Assembly (NCBI GenBank): GCA_943737045.1
Contig: CALSFV010000280.1
Coordinates: forward strand, 186,001 to 250,000
DNA from: Parapristionchus giblindavisi
Lineage: Eukaryota > Nematoda > Chromadorea > Rhabditida > Diplogasteridae
Length of the DNA: 64,000 nt
Direction: 5' to 3'
The notes under the pieces were generated by a model that worked only from the letters and a program-made list of their open reading frames with translations, had not been told where the DNA came from and did not search any database. Below are positions 39,094-51,027 of the stretch, piece after piece. How positions within the stretch are numbered: position 1 is the first letter of the stretch; every line of letters starts with the position of its first letter. The position numbers were made by a program, and so were the translations under genes.

Positions 39094-41080
39094 GGAGAGG
39101 AATCGCGAGAGAATCGACCGTTTCAGAGGGTCCGCGGACATAGAAAATTCGACCCCCTGAAAAATTCAGATTAAGTACTTTGAACGATGCTCTATCGAAC
39201 TGCGTTGGCCGAATTTGCATATCTGCTCTCATTTTCGAGTAGCGGTAGGCCAAAGTTGGCAGGTACGGTATTTTTGGCTCGAGTGTGCGTCAGAAAAATG
39301 ATCATAACTCCGTTCAAAATAATGATAGACACTTTTTCAAAAAAAGGATCGAAAGAGGAGAATTTGTGCAACATTTCCCAGTTGATGACCTCATTTGTCG
39401 ACCATGCGCCGGTGCGGGGCGATCGGTTTTATGAAAAAGTGACGTAACATTCCTAATCGGAAAAAGTGAACTTTGCTTCTATGCGCGTTTTGTTGCATCC
39501 ATATGTGTCTAAAAATGACCCAAGTTTCAGAGGATTTGAGAAATGCAAAAAAAAAAAGCGTTGATTTTAGTGACGCGACCTCGGACCTGACATTGGAAAG
39601 AACGGCTTATTCCTTTATCAAGAGACAGCAAAGGTGCTTAAATGACTCAAAAACATTCAAAAAAACATTAGGAGCTCAAAATACCCATATATGACAGTTA
39701 TTTGAAACACAAAATCACCGAATTCCGAAAAATTTGAAAAAAAAAACCCATATTTTGCTTTTCCACGTGGAAAAAACGTCTCAGTAATGTTAATTAATCT
39801 TTATAATATTTCTTATAATGTTTTTGAACATTTTTGTTTTTGGAAGTGAAGGCCTATCTGCTCTTAGAGCCGAGATATCCGCCATCGAGATTACACGCGC
39901 GCGCCCCAACTCCGCACGATGTGTTGCCATAAAATGAACGTTTTCCAGCTCAGAATGACTCAAAACAACTTGTTTCATCATTCTTATCACGAAAAAAAAC
40001 CTTGGAACAAGTTTTCTGTGTCTGTAAAAATCAGCAAAAGATTTGGATCGAACCGGGGTTCGAACCCGCTCGGTGGTAAAGGTAAAGAGGTAAAGAGGAA
40101 CCGCTCTAAAAACATCGAGCGGGTTCGAACCCCGGTTCGATCCAAATCTTTTGCTGATTTTTACAGACACAGAAAACTTGTTCCAAGGTTTTTTTTCGTG
40201 ATAAGAATGATGAAACAAGTTGTTTTGAGTCATTCTGAGCTGGAAAACGTTCATTTTATGGCAACACATCGTGCGGAGTTGGGGCGCGCGCGTGTAATCT
40301 CGATGGCGGATATCTCGGCTCTAAGAGCAGATAGGCCTTCACTTCCAAAAACAAAAATGTTCAAAAACATTATAAGAAATATTATAAAGATTAATTAACA
40401 TTACTGAGACGTTTTTTCCACGTGGAAAAGCAAAATATGGGTTTTTTTCAAATTTTTCGGAATTCGGTGATTTTGTGTTTCAAATAACTGTCATATATGG
40501 GTATTTTGAGCTCCTAATGTTTTTTTGAATGTTTTTGAGTCATTTAAGCACCTTTGCTGTCTCTTGATAAAGGAATAAGCCGTTCTTTCCAATGTCAGGT
40601 CCGAGGTCGCGTCACTAAAATCAACGCTTTTTTTTTTGCATTTCTCAAATCCTCTGAAACTTGGGTCATTTTTAGACACATATGGATGCAACAAAACGCG
40701 CATAGAAGCAAAGTTCACTTTTTCCGATTAGGAAAGTTACGTCACTTTTTCATAAAACCGACCGCCCCGCACCGGCGCATGGTCGACAAATGAGGTCATC
40801 AACTGGGAAATGTTGCACAAATTCTCCTCTTTCGATCCTTTTTTTGAAAAAGTGTCTATCATTATTTTGAACGGAGTTATGATCATTTTTCTGACGCACA
40901 CTCGAGCCAAAAATACCGTACCTGCCAACTTTGACCTACCGTAACTCGAAAATGAGAGCAGATATGCAAATTCGGCCAACGCAGTTCGGTAGAGCATCGT
41001 TCAAAGTACTTAATCTGAATTTTTCAGGGGGTCGAAATTTCTATGTCCGGGGGGTGGTCGAACCTCTGGCGATTCCTCTC
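39094..41080. mobile_element. 2-kb palindromic (foldback) element
   Basis: The element has a left arm of about 978 bp (39095-40072) and a right arm of about 965 bp (40116-41080). They are almost perfect reverse complements around a 43-nt loop. The ends read GAGAGGAATCGC and GCGATTCCTCTC. Removing it restores the normal spacer GGCATTATAAGGATC, so the target duplication is ATA, or TA if the element starts one base differently (TA would fit Tc1/mariner-type insertion). Both arms encode the same 159-residue frame in opposite directions, which is a consequence of the palindrome and not evidence of a gene. No transposase is visible, so it is non-autonomous. Outer ends are more diverged than the centre. 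The class is uncertain. Confidence 0.9.
40040..40150. other. tRNA-like core of the palindromic element
   Basis: Each arm ends next to the loop with GGTTCGAACCC (40057-40067 and 40122-40132), a perfect polymerase III B-box match. The motif is itself palindromic and so reads the same on both strands. It is followed outward by GGTTCGATCC and then CTTTTGCTGATTTTTAC. The loop has AAAGGTAAAGAGG repeats and a CGCTC/GAGCG stem. A clear A box is not seen, so this is tRNA-like or tRNA-derived rather than a functional tRNA. Confidence 0.5.
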
Positions 41081-41142
41081 ATAAGGATCAAAGATCAGAT
41101 CAGAATGTTGTTGAAAGATCAGAATGTTGTCGTTAGGATAAA

Positions 41143-41175
<33 letters not shown>

Positions 41176-41729
41176 TTAATTTAATAATTCAAGTTTTTTC
41201 TCCCATTGGTAGACAATCTCTTCATCTCTTTATTTCAGGCGCGAAAAAGTCAGTTACAAATGAAATCTAAATTTACAAGTAAGACCGGAAGAATCAATCA
41301 ATAAACCAACCGAATAAATCAATAAGTGAACGGAATCAATCGATAACTGATTGTGAGGAATGATTAATAAGGCAATGTACAAATGGATATATGAACATAT
41401 TAGTTGATGGACGTTATTTTTACAAGATCATACAAGCGAATGAGTGAAATTTTGATCCCTCGACTCTGTTTGACAGAATAAGGATCAAAGATCAAAGATC
41501 AAATTTCATTTGCCAATTTCTGAAAAGAAAAGAAATTATTTTCAACAGTTTTATGATGCATTAAACCGTTTCTTACAAAGCGAATGAGCGATATTTTTTA
41601 TCCCTCTGCTCTGGTTGACAGAATAAAGATCAAAGATCAAAGATCAAAATTCATTTGTCAATTTCTCAATCTATACGTTTACTCGTGGTTAGTAGCGAAT
41701 AGTCCCCAAGCTCGCACTCTCTCTATCTC

Positions 41730-41847
41730 GCTTACGACCATACCTCGTTGAGAACACGGCATCCCGTCCGATCTGCCAAGTTAAGCAACGGTGGGCCCAG
41801 TTAGTACTTGGATCGGAGACGGCTTGGGAATCCTGTGTGTTGTAAGC
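41730..41847 (+). rRNA. 5S: 5S rRNA gene, copy 29
   Basis: G107T variant. It lies 3481 bp after copy 28 because of the palindromic element. Confidence 0.96.
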
Positions 41848-42343
41848 ACTTTTGCATTTTTTTCAAACTATTTTTGACATTTTTTCCGATTTTCCAAGCC
41901 ATATCCATATAACCTGTTGTTGTTTGTGCTACTTTTGAAGCGAAACTAAAAATATCTAGGGCATGATGGACAAATAACAGAGTTAGACACATTTTTTATA
42001 GCATTTTCTGAGATTTATAACTCAAATACAGTACTTTCATTTGGGTGTTTGTTGCTACAGTAATTAGTATCTTGATCTGTCAATACATGTACACACCATC
42101 ATAAGTTTATTGATTGTATCGGATTCTCGGAGTGATAAAAACGCAGAGATAAACTCGCGTGATTTCCATTCTTTTGTTGTAAATGAGGGACAAATTGAAA
42201 TTGAATATATAATCACTTCTTGTCACATCACTACAACACCTACAGATATAATTGACTGATTAGAGATGACGAAAGGAGCGGCAACCAAACCCGTCTGACA
42301 TGCGCCGCACAAACCAAATAGGCCACATCTGTCAGTAGGCAAC

Positions 42344-42464
42344 ACTATCTCTGGATCCTCTGCAATTATCCGAGAAAATCTTTCGCCTTTTACTAAAGAT
42401 TTCCGTGCAGAGGATCAAACTATGAGTATTACTCATTTTTTGGAATCCCCTCGAAAGAGCGGGA
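42344..42464 (+). ncRNA. U5: U5 snRNA gene, copy 23
   Basis: Consensus U5. Confidence 0.94.
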
Positions 42465-42633
42465 TAATAAATTGGAAAAAGGAAATCTAAGAAACAGTTT
42501 TATAATTCATAAAACTGTTTCTTAGAAAGCGAATGAGCGAAGTTTTCGACACCTCGGCTCTGTTTGGCATTATAAGGATCAAAGATCAGATCAGAATGTT
42601 GTTGAAAGATCAGAATGTTGTCGTTAGGATAAA

Positions 42634-42669
<36 letters not shown>

Positions 42670-42970
42670 TTAATTTAATAATTCAAGTTTTTTCTCCCAT
42701 TGGTAGACAATCTCTTCATCTCTTTATTTCAGGCGCGAAAAAGTCAGTTACAAATGAAATCTAAATTTACAAGTAAGACCGGAAGAATCAATCAATAAAC
42801 CAACCGAATAAATCAATAAGTGAACGGAATCAATCGATAACTGATTGTGAGGAATGATTAATAAGGCAATGTACAAATGGATATATGAACATATTAGTTG
42901 ATGGACGTTATTTTTACAAGATCATACAAGCGAATGAGTGAAATTTTGATCCCTCGACTCTGTTTGACAG

Positions 42971-43336
42971 ATTTAATAATTTATCCTGTCTACATGTCAT
43001 ATGTAGAGGGGGTCAAAGCAGGGGGTATCATCATATCCACAAGTTCTATTCTTCGGTCTCTGAGAGATTTCTTCTCCATTCAAGAAAACGTCCAAAAAAG
43101 AAGCTTGATAAGAACAATCAAATAACCCACGAAAACATTGCGTTGTCCGTCCAAGAGGCCTGCTTGACAAGATGGAGATACCGCTCCTGACTTTCCAAAG
43201 TCTTCTAGGAGGGGACTCAACTGTTGATCCTTTTCTCTTTATGGAATAGGCGAGTGTAGCAGAGAATGGAGAGAGAAAATTCCAACCGACCGCACCGCAG
43301 AGAGAAAGGCAGAAGAATAATAAGAATAATAAGGAA
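42971..43336 (+). mobile_element. 366-bp insertion with 7-bp TSD, first copy
   Basis: The insertion splits the first spacer module. TTGACAG flanks it on both sides (42964-42970 and 43337-43343) as a target-site duplication. The 3' end is purine-rich with AATAATAAG repeats, like the microsatellite tails of non-LTR retrotransposons or SINEs. The 5' end has a small palindrome (CTACATGTCATATGTAG). There are no terminal inverted repeats, no A or B box that I can see, and no convincing protein. A 5'-truncated LINE or a SINE is the best guess. The longest frame is 121 codons on the minus strand and resembles nothing I recognise. Confidence 0.7.
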
Positions 43337-43596
43337 TTGACAGAATAAGGATCAAAGATCAAAGATCAAATTTCATTTGCCAATTTCTGAAAAGAAAAGA
43401 AATTATTTTCAACAGTTTTATGATGCATTAAACCGTTTCTTACAAAGCGAATGAGCGATATTTTTTATCCCTCTGCTCTGGTTGACAGAATAAAGATCAA
43501 AAATCAAAGATCAAAATTCATTTGTCAATTTCTCAATCTATACGTTTACTCGTGGTTAGTAGCGAATAGTCCCCAAGCTCGCACTCTCTCTATCTC

Positions 43597-43714
43597 GCTT
43601 ACGACCATACCTCGTTGAGAACACGGTATCCCGTCCGATCTGCCAAGTTAAGCAACGGTGGGCCCAGTTAGTACTTGGATCGGAGACGGCTTGGGAATCC
43701 TGGGTGTTGTAAGC
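43597..43714 (+). rRNA. 5S: 5S rRNA gene, copy 30
   Basis: C31T (ACACGGTATCCC). It lies 1867 bp after copy 29 because of the 366-bp insertion. Confidence 0.96.
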
Positions 43715-44210
43715 ACTTTTGCATTTTTTTCAAAATATTTTTGATATTTTTTTCCGATTTTCCAAGCCATATCCATATAACCTGTTGTTGTTTGTGCTAC
43801 TTTTGAAGCGAAACTAAAAATATCTAGGGCATGATGGACAAATAACAGAGTTAGACACATTTTTATTGCATTTTCTGAGATTTATAACTCAAATACAGTA
43901 CTTTCATTTGGGTGTTTGTTGCTACAGTAATTAGTATCTTGATCTGTCAATACATGTACACACCATCATAAGTTTATTGATTGTATCGGATTCTCGGAGT
44001 GATAAAAACGCAGAGATAAACTCGCGTGATTTCCATTCTTTTGTTGTAAATGAGGGACAAATTGAAATTGAATATATAATCAATTCTTGTCACATCACTA
44101 CAACACCTACAGATATAATTGACTGATTAGAGATGACGAAAGGAGCGGCAACCAAACCCGTCTGACATGCGCCGCACAAACCAAATAGGCCACATCTGTC
44201 AGTAGGCAAC

Positions 44211-44331
44211 ACTATCTCTGGATCCTCTGCAATTATCCGAGAAAATCTTTCGCCTTTTACTAAAGATTTCCGTGCAGAGGATCAAACTATGAGTATTACT
44301 CATTTTTTGGAATCCCCTCGAAAGAGCGGGA
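44211..44331 (+). ncRNA. U5: U5 snRNA gene, copy 24
   Basis: Consensus U5. The upstream spacer has a private ATCAATTCTTG. Confidence 0.94.
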
Positions 44332-44500
44332 TAATAAATTGGAAAAGGGAAATCTAAGAAACAGTTTTATAATTCATAAAACTGTTTCTTAGAAAGCGAA
44401 TGAGCGAAGTTTTCGACACCTCGGCTCTGTTTGGCATTATAAGGATCAAATATCAGATCAGAATGTTGTTGAAAGATCAGAATGTTGTCGTTAGGATAAA

Positions 44501-44536
<36 letters not shown>

Positions 44537-44837
44537 TTAATTTAATAATTCAAGTTTTTTCTCCCATTGGTAGACAATCTCTTCATCTCTTTATTTCAGG
44601 CGCGAAAAAGTCAGTTACAAATGAAATCTAAATTTACAAGTAAGACCGGAAGAATCAATCAATAAACCAACCGAATAAATCAATAAGTGAACGGAATCAA
44701 TCGATAACTGATTGTGAGGAATGATTAATAAGGCAATGTACAAATGGATATATGAACATATTAGTTGATGGACGTTATTTTTACAAGATCATACAAGCGA
44801 ATGAGTGAAATTTTGATCCCTCGACTCTGTTTGACAG

Positions 44838-45203
44838 ATTTAATAATTTATCCTGTCTACATGTCATATGTAGAGGGGGTCAAAGCAGGGGGTATCATCA
44901 TATCCACAAGTTCTATTCTTCGGTCTCTGAGAGATTTCTTCTCCATTCAAGAAAACGTCCAAAAAAGAAGCTTGATAAGAACAATCAAATAACCCACGAA
45001 AACATTGCGTTGTCCGTCCAAGAGGCCTGCTTGACAAGATGGAGATACCGCTCCTGACTTTCCAAAGTCTTCTAGGAGGGGACTCAACTGTTGATCCTTT
45101 TCTCTTGATGGAATAGGCGAGTGTAGCAGAGAATGGAGAGAGAAAATTCCAACCGACCGCACCGCAGAGAGAAAGGCAGAAGAATAATAAGAATAATAAG
45201 GAA
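44838..45203 (+). mobile_element. 366-bp insertion with 7-bp TSD, second copy
   Basis: The same element at the same site as the first copy, flanked by TTGACAG (44831-44837 and 45204-45210). It has the same length and one noticed difference (CTCTTGATGG for CTCTTTATGG). The identical site shows that the unit was duplicated after one insertion. Confidence 0.75.
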
Positions 45204-45463
45204 TTGACAGAATAAGGATCAAAGATCAAAGATCAAATTTCATTTGCCAATTTCTGAAAAGAAAAGAAATTATTTTCAACAGTTTTATGATGCATTAAAC
45301 CGTTTCTTACAAAGCGAATGAGCGATATTTTTTATCCCTCTGCTCTGGTTGACAGAATAAAGATCAAAGATCAAAGATCAAAATTCATTTGTCAATTTCT
45401 CAATCTATACGTTTACTCGTGGTTAGTAGCGAATAGTCCCCAAGCTCGTACTCTCTCTATCTC

Positions 45464-45581
45464 GCTTACGACCATACCTCGTTGAGAACACGGCATCCCG
45501 TCCGATCTGCCAAGTTAAGCAATGGTGGGCCCAGTTAGTACTTGGATCGGAGACGGCTTGGGAATCCTGGGTGTTGTAAGC
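45464..45581 (+). rRNA. 5S: 5S rRNA gene, copy 31
   Basis: C60T (AAGCAATGGTG), inside the box A region. The upstream flank reads GCTCGTACTC from here to copy 35. Confidence 0.95.
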
Positions 45582-46077
45582 ACTTTTGCATTTTTTTCAA
45601 AATATTTTTGACATTTTTTTCCGATTTTCCAAGCCATATCCATATAACCTGTTGTTGTTTGTGCTACTTTTGAAGCGAAACTAAAAATATCTAGGGCATG
45701 ATGGACAAATAACAGAGTTAGACACATTTTTATTGCATTTTCTGAGATTTATAACTCAAATACAGTACTTTCATTTGGGTGTTTGTTGCTACAGTAATTA
45801 GTATCTTGATCTGTCAATACATGTACACACCATCATAAGTTTATTGATTGTATCGGATTCTCGGAGTGATAAAAACGCAGAGATAAACTCGCGTGATTTC
45901 CATTCTTTTGTTGTAAATGAGGGACAAATTGAAATTGAATATATAATCACTTCTTGTCACATCACTACAACACCTACAGATATAATTGACTGATTAGAGA
46001 TGACGAAAGGAGCGGCAACCAAACCCGTCTGACATGCGCCGCACAAACCAAATAGGCCACATCTGTCAGTAGGCAAC

Positions 46078-46198
46078 ACTATCTCTGGATCCTCTGCAAT
46101 TATCCGAGAAAATCTTTCGCCTTTTACTAAAGATTTCCGTGCAGAGGATCAAACTATGAGTATTACTCATTTTTTGGAATCCCCTCGAAAGAGCGGGA
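46078..46198 (+). ncRNA. U5: U5 snRNA gene, copy 25
   Basis: Consensus U5. Confidence 0.94.
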
Positions 46199-46367
46199 TA
46201 ATAAATTGGAAAAAGGAAATCTAAGAAACAGTTTTATAATTCATAAAACTGTTTCTTAGAAAGCGAATGAGCGAAGTTTTCGACACCTCGGCTCTGTTTG
46301 GCATTATAAGGATCAAAGATCAGATCAGAATGTTGTTGAAAGATCAGAATGTTGTCGTTAGGATAAA

Positions 46368-46403
<36 letters not shown>

Positions 46404-46957
46404 TTAATTTAATAATTCAAGTTTTTTCTCCCATTGGTAGACAATCTCTTCATCTCTTTATTTCAGGCACGAAAAAGTCAGTTACAAATGAAATCTAAAT
46501 TTACAAGTAAGACCGGAAGAATCAATCAATAAACCAACCGAATAAATCAATAAGTGAACGGAATCAATCGATAACTGATTGTGAGGAATGATTAATAAGG
46601 CAATGTACAAATGGATATATGAACATATTAGTTGATGGACGTTATTTTTACAAGATCATACAAGCGAATGAGTGAAATTTTGATCCCTCGACTCTGTTTG
46701 ACAGAATAAGGATCAAAGATCAAAGATCAAATTTCATTTGCCAATTTCTGAAAAGAAAAGAAATTATTTTCAACAGTTTTATGATGCATTAAACCGTTTC
46801 TTACAAAGCGAATGAGCGATATTTTTTATCCCTCTGCTCTGGTTGACAGAATAAAGATCAAAGATCAAAGATCAAAATTCATTTGTCAATTTCTCAATCT
46901 ATACGTTTACTCGTGGTTAGTAGCGAATAGTCCCCAAGCTCGTACTCTCTCTATCTC

Positions 46958-47075
46958 GCTTACGACCATACCTCGTTGAGAACACGGCATCCCGTCCGAT
47001 CTGCCAAGTTAAGCAATGGTGGGCCCAGTTAGTACTTGGATCGGAGACGGCTTGGGAATCCTGGGTGTTGTAAGC
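46958..47075 (+). rRNA. 5S: 5S rRNA gene, copy 32
   Basis: C60T, shared with copy 31. Spacing is 1494 bp and the 366-bp insertion is absent. Confidence 0.95.
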
Positions 47076-47571
47076 ACTTTTGCATTTTTTTCAAAATATT
47101 TTTGACATTTTTTTCCGATTTTCCAAGCCATATCCATATAACCTGTTGTTGTTTGTGCTACTTTTGAAGCGAAACTAAAAATATCTAGGGCATGATGGAC
47201 AAATAACAGAGTTAGACACATTTTTATTGCATTTTCTGAGATTTATAACTCAAATACAGTACTTTCATTTGGGTGTTTGTTGCTACAGTAATTAGTATCT
47301 TGATCTGTCAATACATGTACACACCATCATAAGTTTATTGATTGTATCGGATTCTCGGAGTGATAAAAACGCAGAGATAAACTCGCGTGATTTCCATTCT
47401 TTTGTTGTAAATGAGGGACAAATTGAAATTGAATATATAATCACTTCTTGTCACATCACTACAACACCTACAGATATAATTGACTGATTAGAGATGACGA
47501 AAGGAGCGGCAACCAAACCCGTCTGACATGCGCCGCACAAACCAAATAGGCCACATCTGTCAGTAGGCAAC

Positions 47572-47692
47572 ACTATCTCTGGATCCTCTGCAATTATCCG
47601 AGAAAATCTTTCGCCTTTTACTAAAGATTTCCGTGCAGAGGATCAAACTATGAGTATTACTCATTTTTTGGAATCCCCTCGAAAGAGCGGGA
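47572..47692 (+). ncRNA. U5: U5 snRNA gene, copy 26
   Basis: Consensus U5. Confidence 0.94.
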
Positions 47693-47861
47693 TAATAAAT
47701 TGGAAAAAGGAAATCTAAGAAACAGTTTTATAATTCATAAAACTGTTTCTTAGAAAGCGAATGAGCGAAGTTTTCGACACCTCGGCTCTGTTTGGCATTA
47801 TAAGGATCAAAGATCAGATCAGAATGTTGTTGAAAGATCAGAATGTTGTCGTTAGGATAAA

Positions 47862-47900
<39 letters not shown>

Positions 47901-48454
47901 TTAATTTAATAATTCAAGTTTTTTCTCCCATTGGTAGACAATCTCTTCATCTCTTTATTTCAGGCGCGAAAAAGTCAGTTACAAATGAAATCTAAATTTA
48001 CAAGTAAGACCGGAAGAATCAATCAATAAACCAACCGAATAAATCAATAAGTGAACGGAATCAATCGATAACTGATTGTGAGGAATGATTAATAAGGCAA
48101 TGTACAAATGGATATATGAACATATTAGTTGATGGACGTTATTTTTACAAGATCATACAAGCGAATGAGTGAAATTTTGATCCCTCGACTCTGTTTGACA
48201 GAATAAGGATCAAAGATCAAAGATCAAATTTCATTTGCCAATTTCTGAAAAGAAAAGAAATTATTTTCAACAGTTTTATGATGCATTAAACCGTTTCTTA
48301 CAAAGCGAATGAGCGATATTTTTTATCCCTCTGCTCTGGTTGACAGAATAAAGATCAAAGATCAAAGATCAAAATTCATTTGTCAATTTCTCAATCTATA
48401 CGTTTACTCGTGGTTAGTAGCGAATAGTCCCCAAGCTCGTACTCTCTCTATCTC

Positions 48455-48572
48455 GCTTACGACCATACCTCGTTGAGAACACGGCATCCCGTCCGATCTG
48501 CCAAGTTAAGCAACGGTGGGCCCAGTTAGTACTTGGATCGGAGACGGCTTGGGAATCCTGGGTGTTGTAAGC
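48455..48572 (+). rRNA. 5S: 5S rRNA gene, copy 33
   Basis: Consensus gene, 1497 bp after copy 32. The preceding ATT tract is the longest in the window, with 13 repeats. Confidence 0.98.
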
Positions 48573-49068
48573 ACTTTTGCATTTTTTTCAAAATATTTTT
48601 GACATTTTTTCCGATTTTCCAAGCCATATCCATATAACCTGTTGTTGTTTGTGCTACTTTTGAAGCGAAACTAAAAATATCTAGGGCATGATGGACAAAT
48701 AACAGAGTTAGACACATTTTTTATAGCATTTTCTGAGATTTATAACTCAAATACAGTACTTTCATTTGGGTGTTTGTTGCTACAGTAATTAGTATCTTGA
48801 TCTGTCAATACATGTACACACCATCATAAGTTTATTGATTGTATCGGATTCTCGGAGTGATAAAAACGCAGAGATAAACTCGCGTGATTTCCATTCTTTT
48901 GTTGTAAATGAGGGACAAATTGAAATTGAATATATAATCACTTCTTGTCACATCACTACAACACCTACAGATATAATTGACTGATTAGAGATGACGAAAG
49001 GAGCGGCAACCAAACCCGTCTGACATGCGCCGCACAAACCAAATAGGCCACATCTGTCAGTAGGCAAC

Positions 49069-49189
49069 ACTGTCTCTGGATCCTCTGCAATTATCCGAGA
49101 AAATCTTTCGCCTTTTACTAAAGATTTCCGTGCAGAGGATCAAACTATGAGTATTACTCATTTTTTGGAATCCCCTCGAAAGAGCGGGA
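49069..49189 (+). ncRNA. U5: U5 snRNA gene, copy 27
   Basis: One change near the 5' end, A4G (ACTGTCTCTGG), shared with the next U5 copy. Confidence 0.93.
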
Positions 49190-49358
49190 TAATAAATTGG
49201 AAAAAGGAAATCTAAGAAACAGTTTTATAATTCATAAAACTGTTTCTTAGAAAGCGAATGAGCGAAGTTTTCGACACCTCGGCTCTGTTTGGCATTATAA
49301 GGATCAAAGATCAGATCAGAATGTTGTTGAAAGATCAGAATGTTGTCGTTAGGATAAA

Positions 49359-49394
<36 letters not shown>

Positions 49395-49996
49395 TTAATT
49401 TAATAATTCAAGTTTTTTCTCCCATTGGTAGACAATCTCTTCATCTCTTTATTTCAGGCGCGAAAAAGTCAGTTACAAATGAAATCTAAATTTACAAGTA
49501 AGACCGGAAGAATCAATCAATAAACCAACCGAATAAATCAATAAGTGAACGGAATCAATCGATAACTGATTGTGAGGAATGATTAATAAGGCAATGTACA
49601 AATGGATATATGAACATATTAGTTGATGGACGTTATTTTTACAAGATCATACAAGCGAATGAGTGAAATTTTGATCCCTCGACTCTGTTTGACAGAATAA
49701 GGATCAAAGATCAAAGATCAAATTTCATTTGCCAATTTCTGAAAAGAAAAGAAATTATTTTCAACAGTTTTATGATGCATTAAACCGTTTCTTACAAAGC
49801 GAATGAGCGATATTTTTTATCCCTCTGCTCTGGTTGACAGAATAAAGATCAAAGATCAAAATTCATTTGTCAATTTCTCAATCTATACGTTTACTCGTGG
49901 TTAGTAGCGAATAGTCCCCAAGCTCGTACTCTCTCTATCTCGCTTACGACCATACCTCGTTGAGAACACGGCATCCCGTCCGATCTGCCAAGTTAA

Positions 49997-50464
49997 AGGG
50001 ACGGTATCCCTTGGAGAATTATGCGTTCAAATTCGCGGGAGATCCCCGTACGGAAAAGTCGAACTAGAGCATTTCAAAGAAATCAGCAAAAATCACGATC
50101 CGATCTGGTATTCGAACCCTTTATGCACGTCGAAAGAGAGCGCCCTAGACCACTTGGCCAAGTAGAGATGTTAGCCCTTTGTTGGACAGTGATATGTCTA
50201 TCCAAGAAGCGACATATTTGCATAGATGGGTTGTATTAAGAGACAGCACAGATATTCCCTATGTAAATCAAATTTCGATTTGCATCCACTGCATTAATAT
50301 TAGATTTGCATCAAATATCGATGCTCCAGCTAAGCTCCAGCGTGGAAATCAATCGCGCATTCCTTAAACTACAGTATGTTAGTTCGTCAATTCGTGGTGG
50401 GACAAAATTTCACTCTCGAACATTTTCGGAATTTCAATCAATATATTTATGGGAAACTCTCCCT
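49997..50464. mobile_element. 468-bp TTAA-flanked MITE in 5S copy 34
   Basis: The element is flanked by TTAA on both sides (49993-49996 and 50465-50468). The termini are imperfect inverted repeats: AGGGACGGTATCCC at the left, and AGGGAGAGTTTCCC when the right end is read in reverse (11 of 14 match). TTAA duplications are typical of piggyBac-type transposons. At 468 bp with no transposase it is non-autonomous. The short frames inside show no recognisable protein. A minus-strand tRNA-like region is listed separately. Confidence 0.85.
50105..50168 (-). other. tRNA-like polymerase III promoter region in the MITE
   Basis: On the minus strand TGGCCAAGTGG (50150-50160) matches the tRNA A box and GGTTCGAATACC (50107-50118) is close to the B box. 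The boxes are about 42 nt apart, as in a tRNA. A complete cloverleaf with acceptor stem is not evident. It is therefore a tRNA-derived segment such as a SINE head rather than a functional tRNA. Downstream of the B box on the same strand lies TTTTTGCTGATTTC, a sequence also found beside the B box in the palindromic element. Confidence 0.6.
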
Positions 50465-51027
50465 TTAAGCAACGGTGGGCCCAGTTAGTACTTGGATCGG
50501 AGACGGCTTGGGAATCCTGGGTGTTGTAAGCACTTTTGCAATTTTTTCAAATTATTTTTGATATTTTTTCCGATTTTCCAAGCCATATCCATATAACCTG
50601 TTGCTGTTTGTGCTACTTTTGAAGCGAAACTAAAAATATCTAGGGCATGATGGACAAATAACAGAGTTAGACACATTTTTTATAGCATTTTCTGAGATTT
50701 ATAACTGAAATACAGTACTTTCATTTGGGTGTTTGTTGCTACAGTAATTAGTATCTTGATCTGTCAATACATGTACACACCATCATAAGTTTATTGATTG
50801 TATCGGATTCTCGGAGTGATAAAAACGCAGAGATAAACTCGCGTGATTTCCATTCTTTTGTTGTAAATGAGGGACAAATTGAAATTGAATATATAATCAC
50901 TTCTTGTCACATCACTACAACACCTACAGATATAATTGACTGATTAGAGATGACGAAAGGAGCGGCAACCAAACCCGTCTGACATGCGCCGCACAAACCA
51001 AATAGGCCACATCTGTCAGTAGGCAAC

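Larger units (their letters stand above)
49942..50531 (+). pseudogene. 5S: 5S rRNA gene, copy 34, split by a transposon
   Basis: Nucleotides 1-55 of the gene are at 49942-49996 and the rest at 50469-50531. A 468-bp element lies between them and TTAA is duplicated. The break is in the box A region of the internal promoter, so the copy should be inactive. Apart from the insertion it has the consensus sequence, which suggests the hit is recent. Confidence 0.95.

Noticed and set aside
39790..40398. Two 159-codon open frames on opposite strands as a protein gene
   Set aside because: They are mirror images produced by the palindrome, cross its loop with changed middles, are lysine- and serine-rich without any recognised domain, and have no start context or homology that I can see.
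42997..43362. 121-codon minus-strand frame in the 366-bp insertion as a membrane protein
   Set aside because: The hydrophobic start is partly spacer sequence outside the insertion. No family is recognised, and the two copies differ in how well their overlapping frames are kept.
50105..50168. Functional tRNA gene on the minus strand
   Set aside because: The A and B boxes are present but acceptor and anticodon stems do not form convincingly, and the B box has a mismatch.
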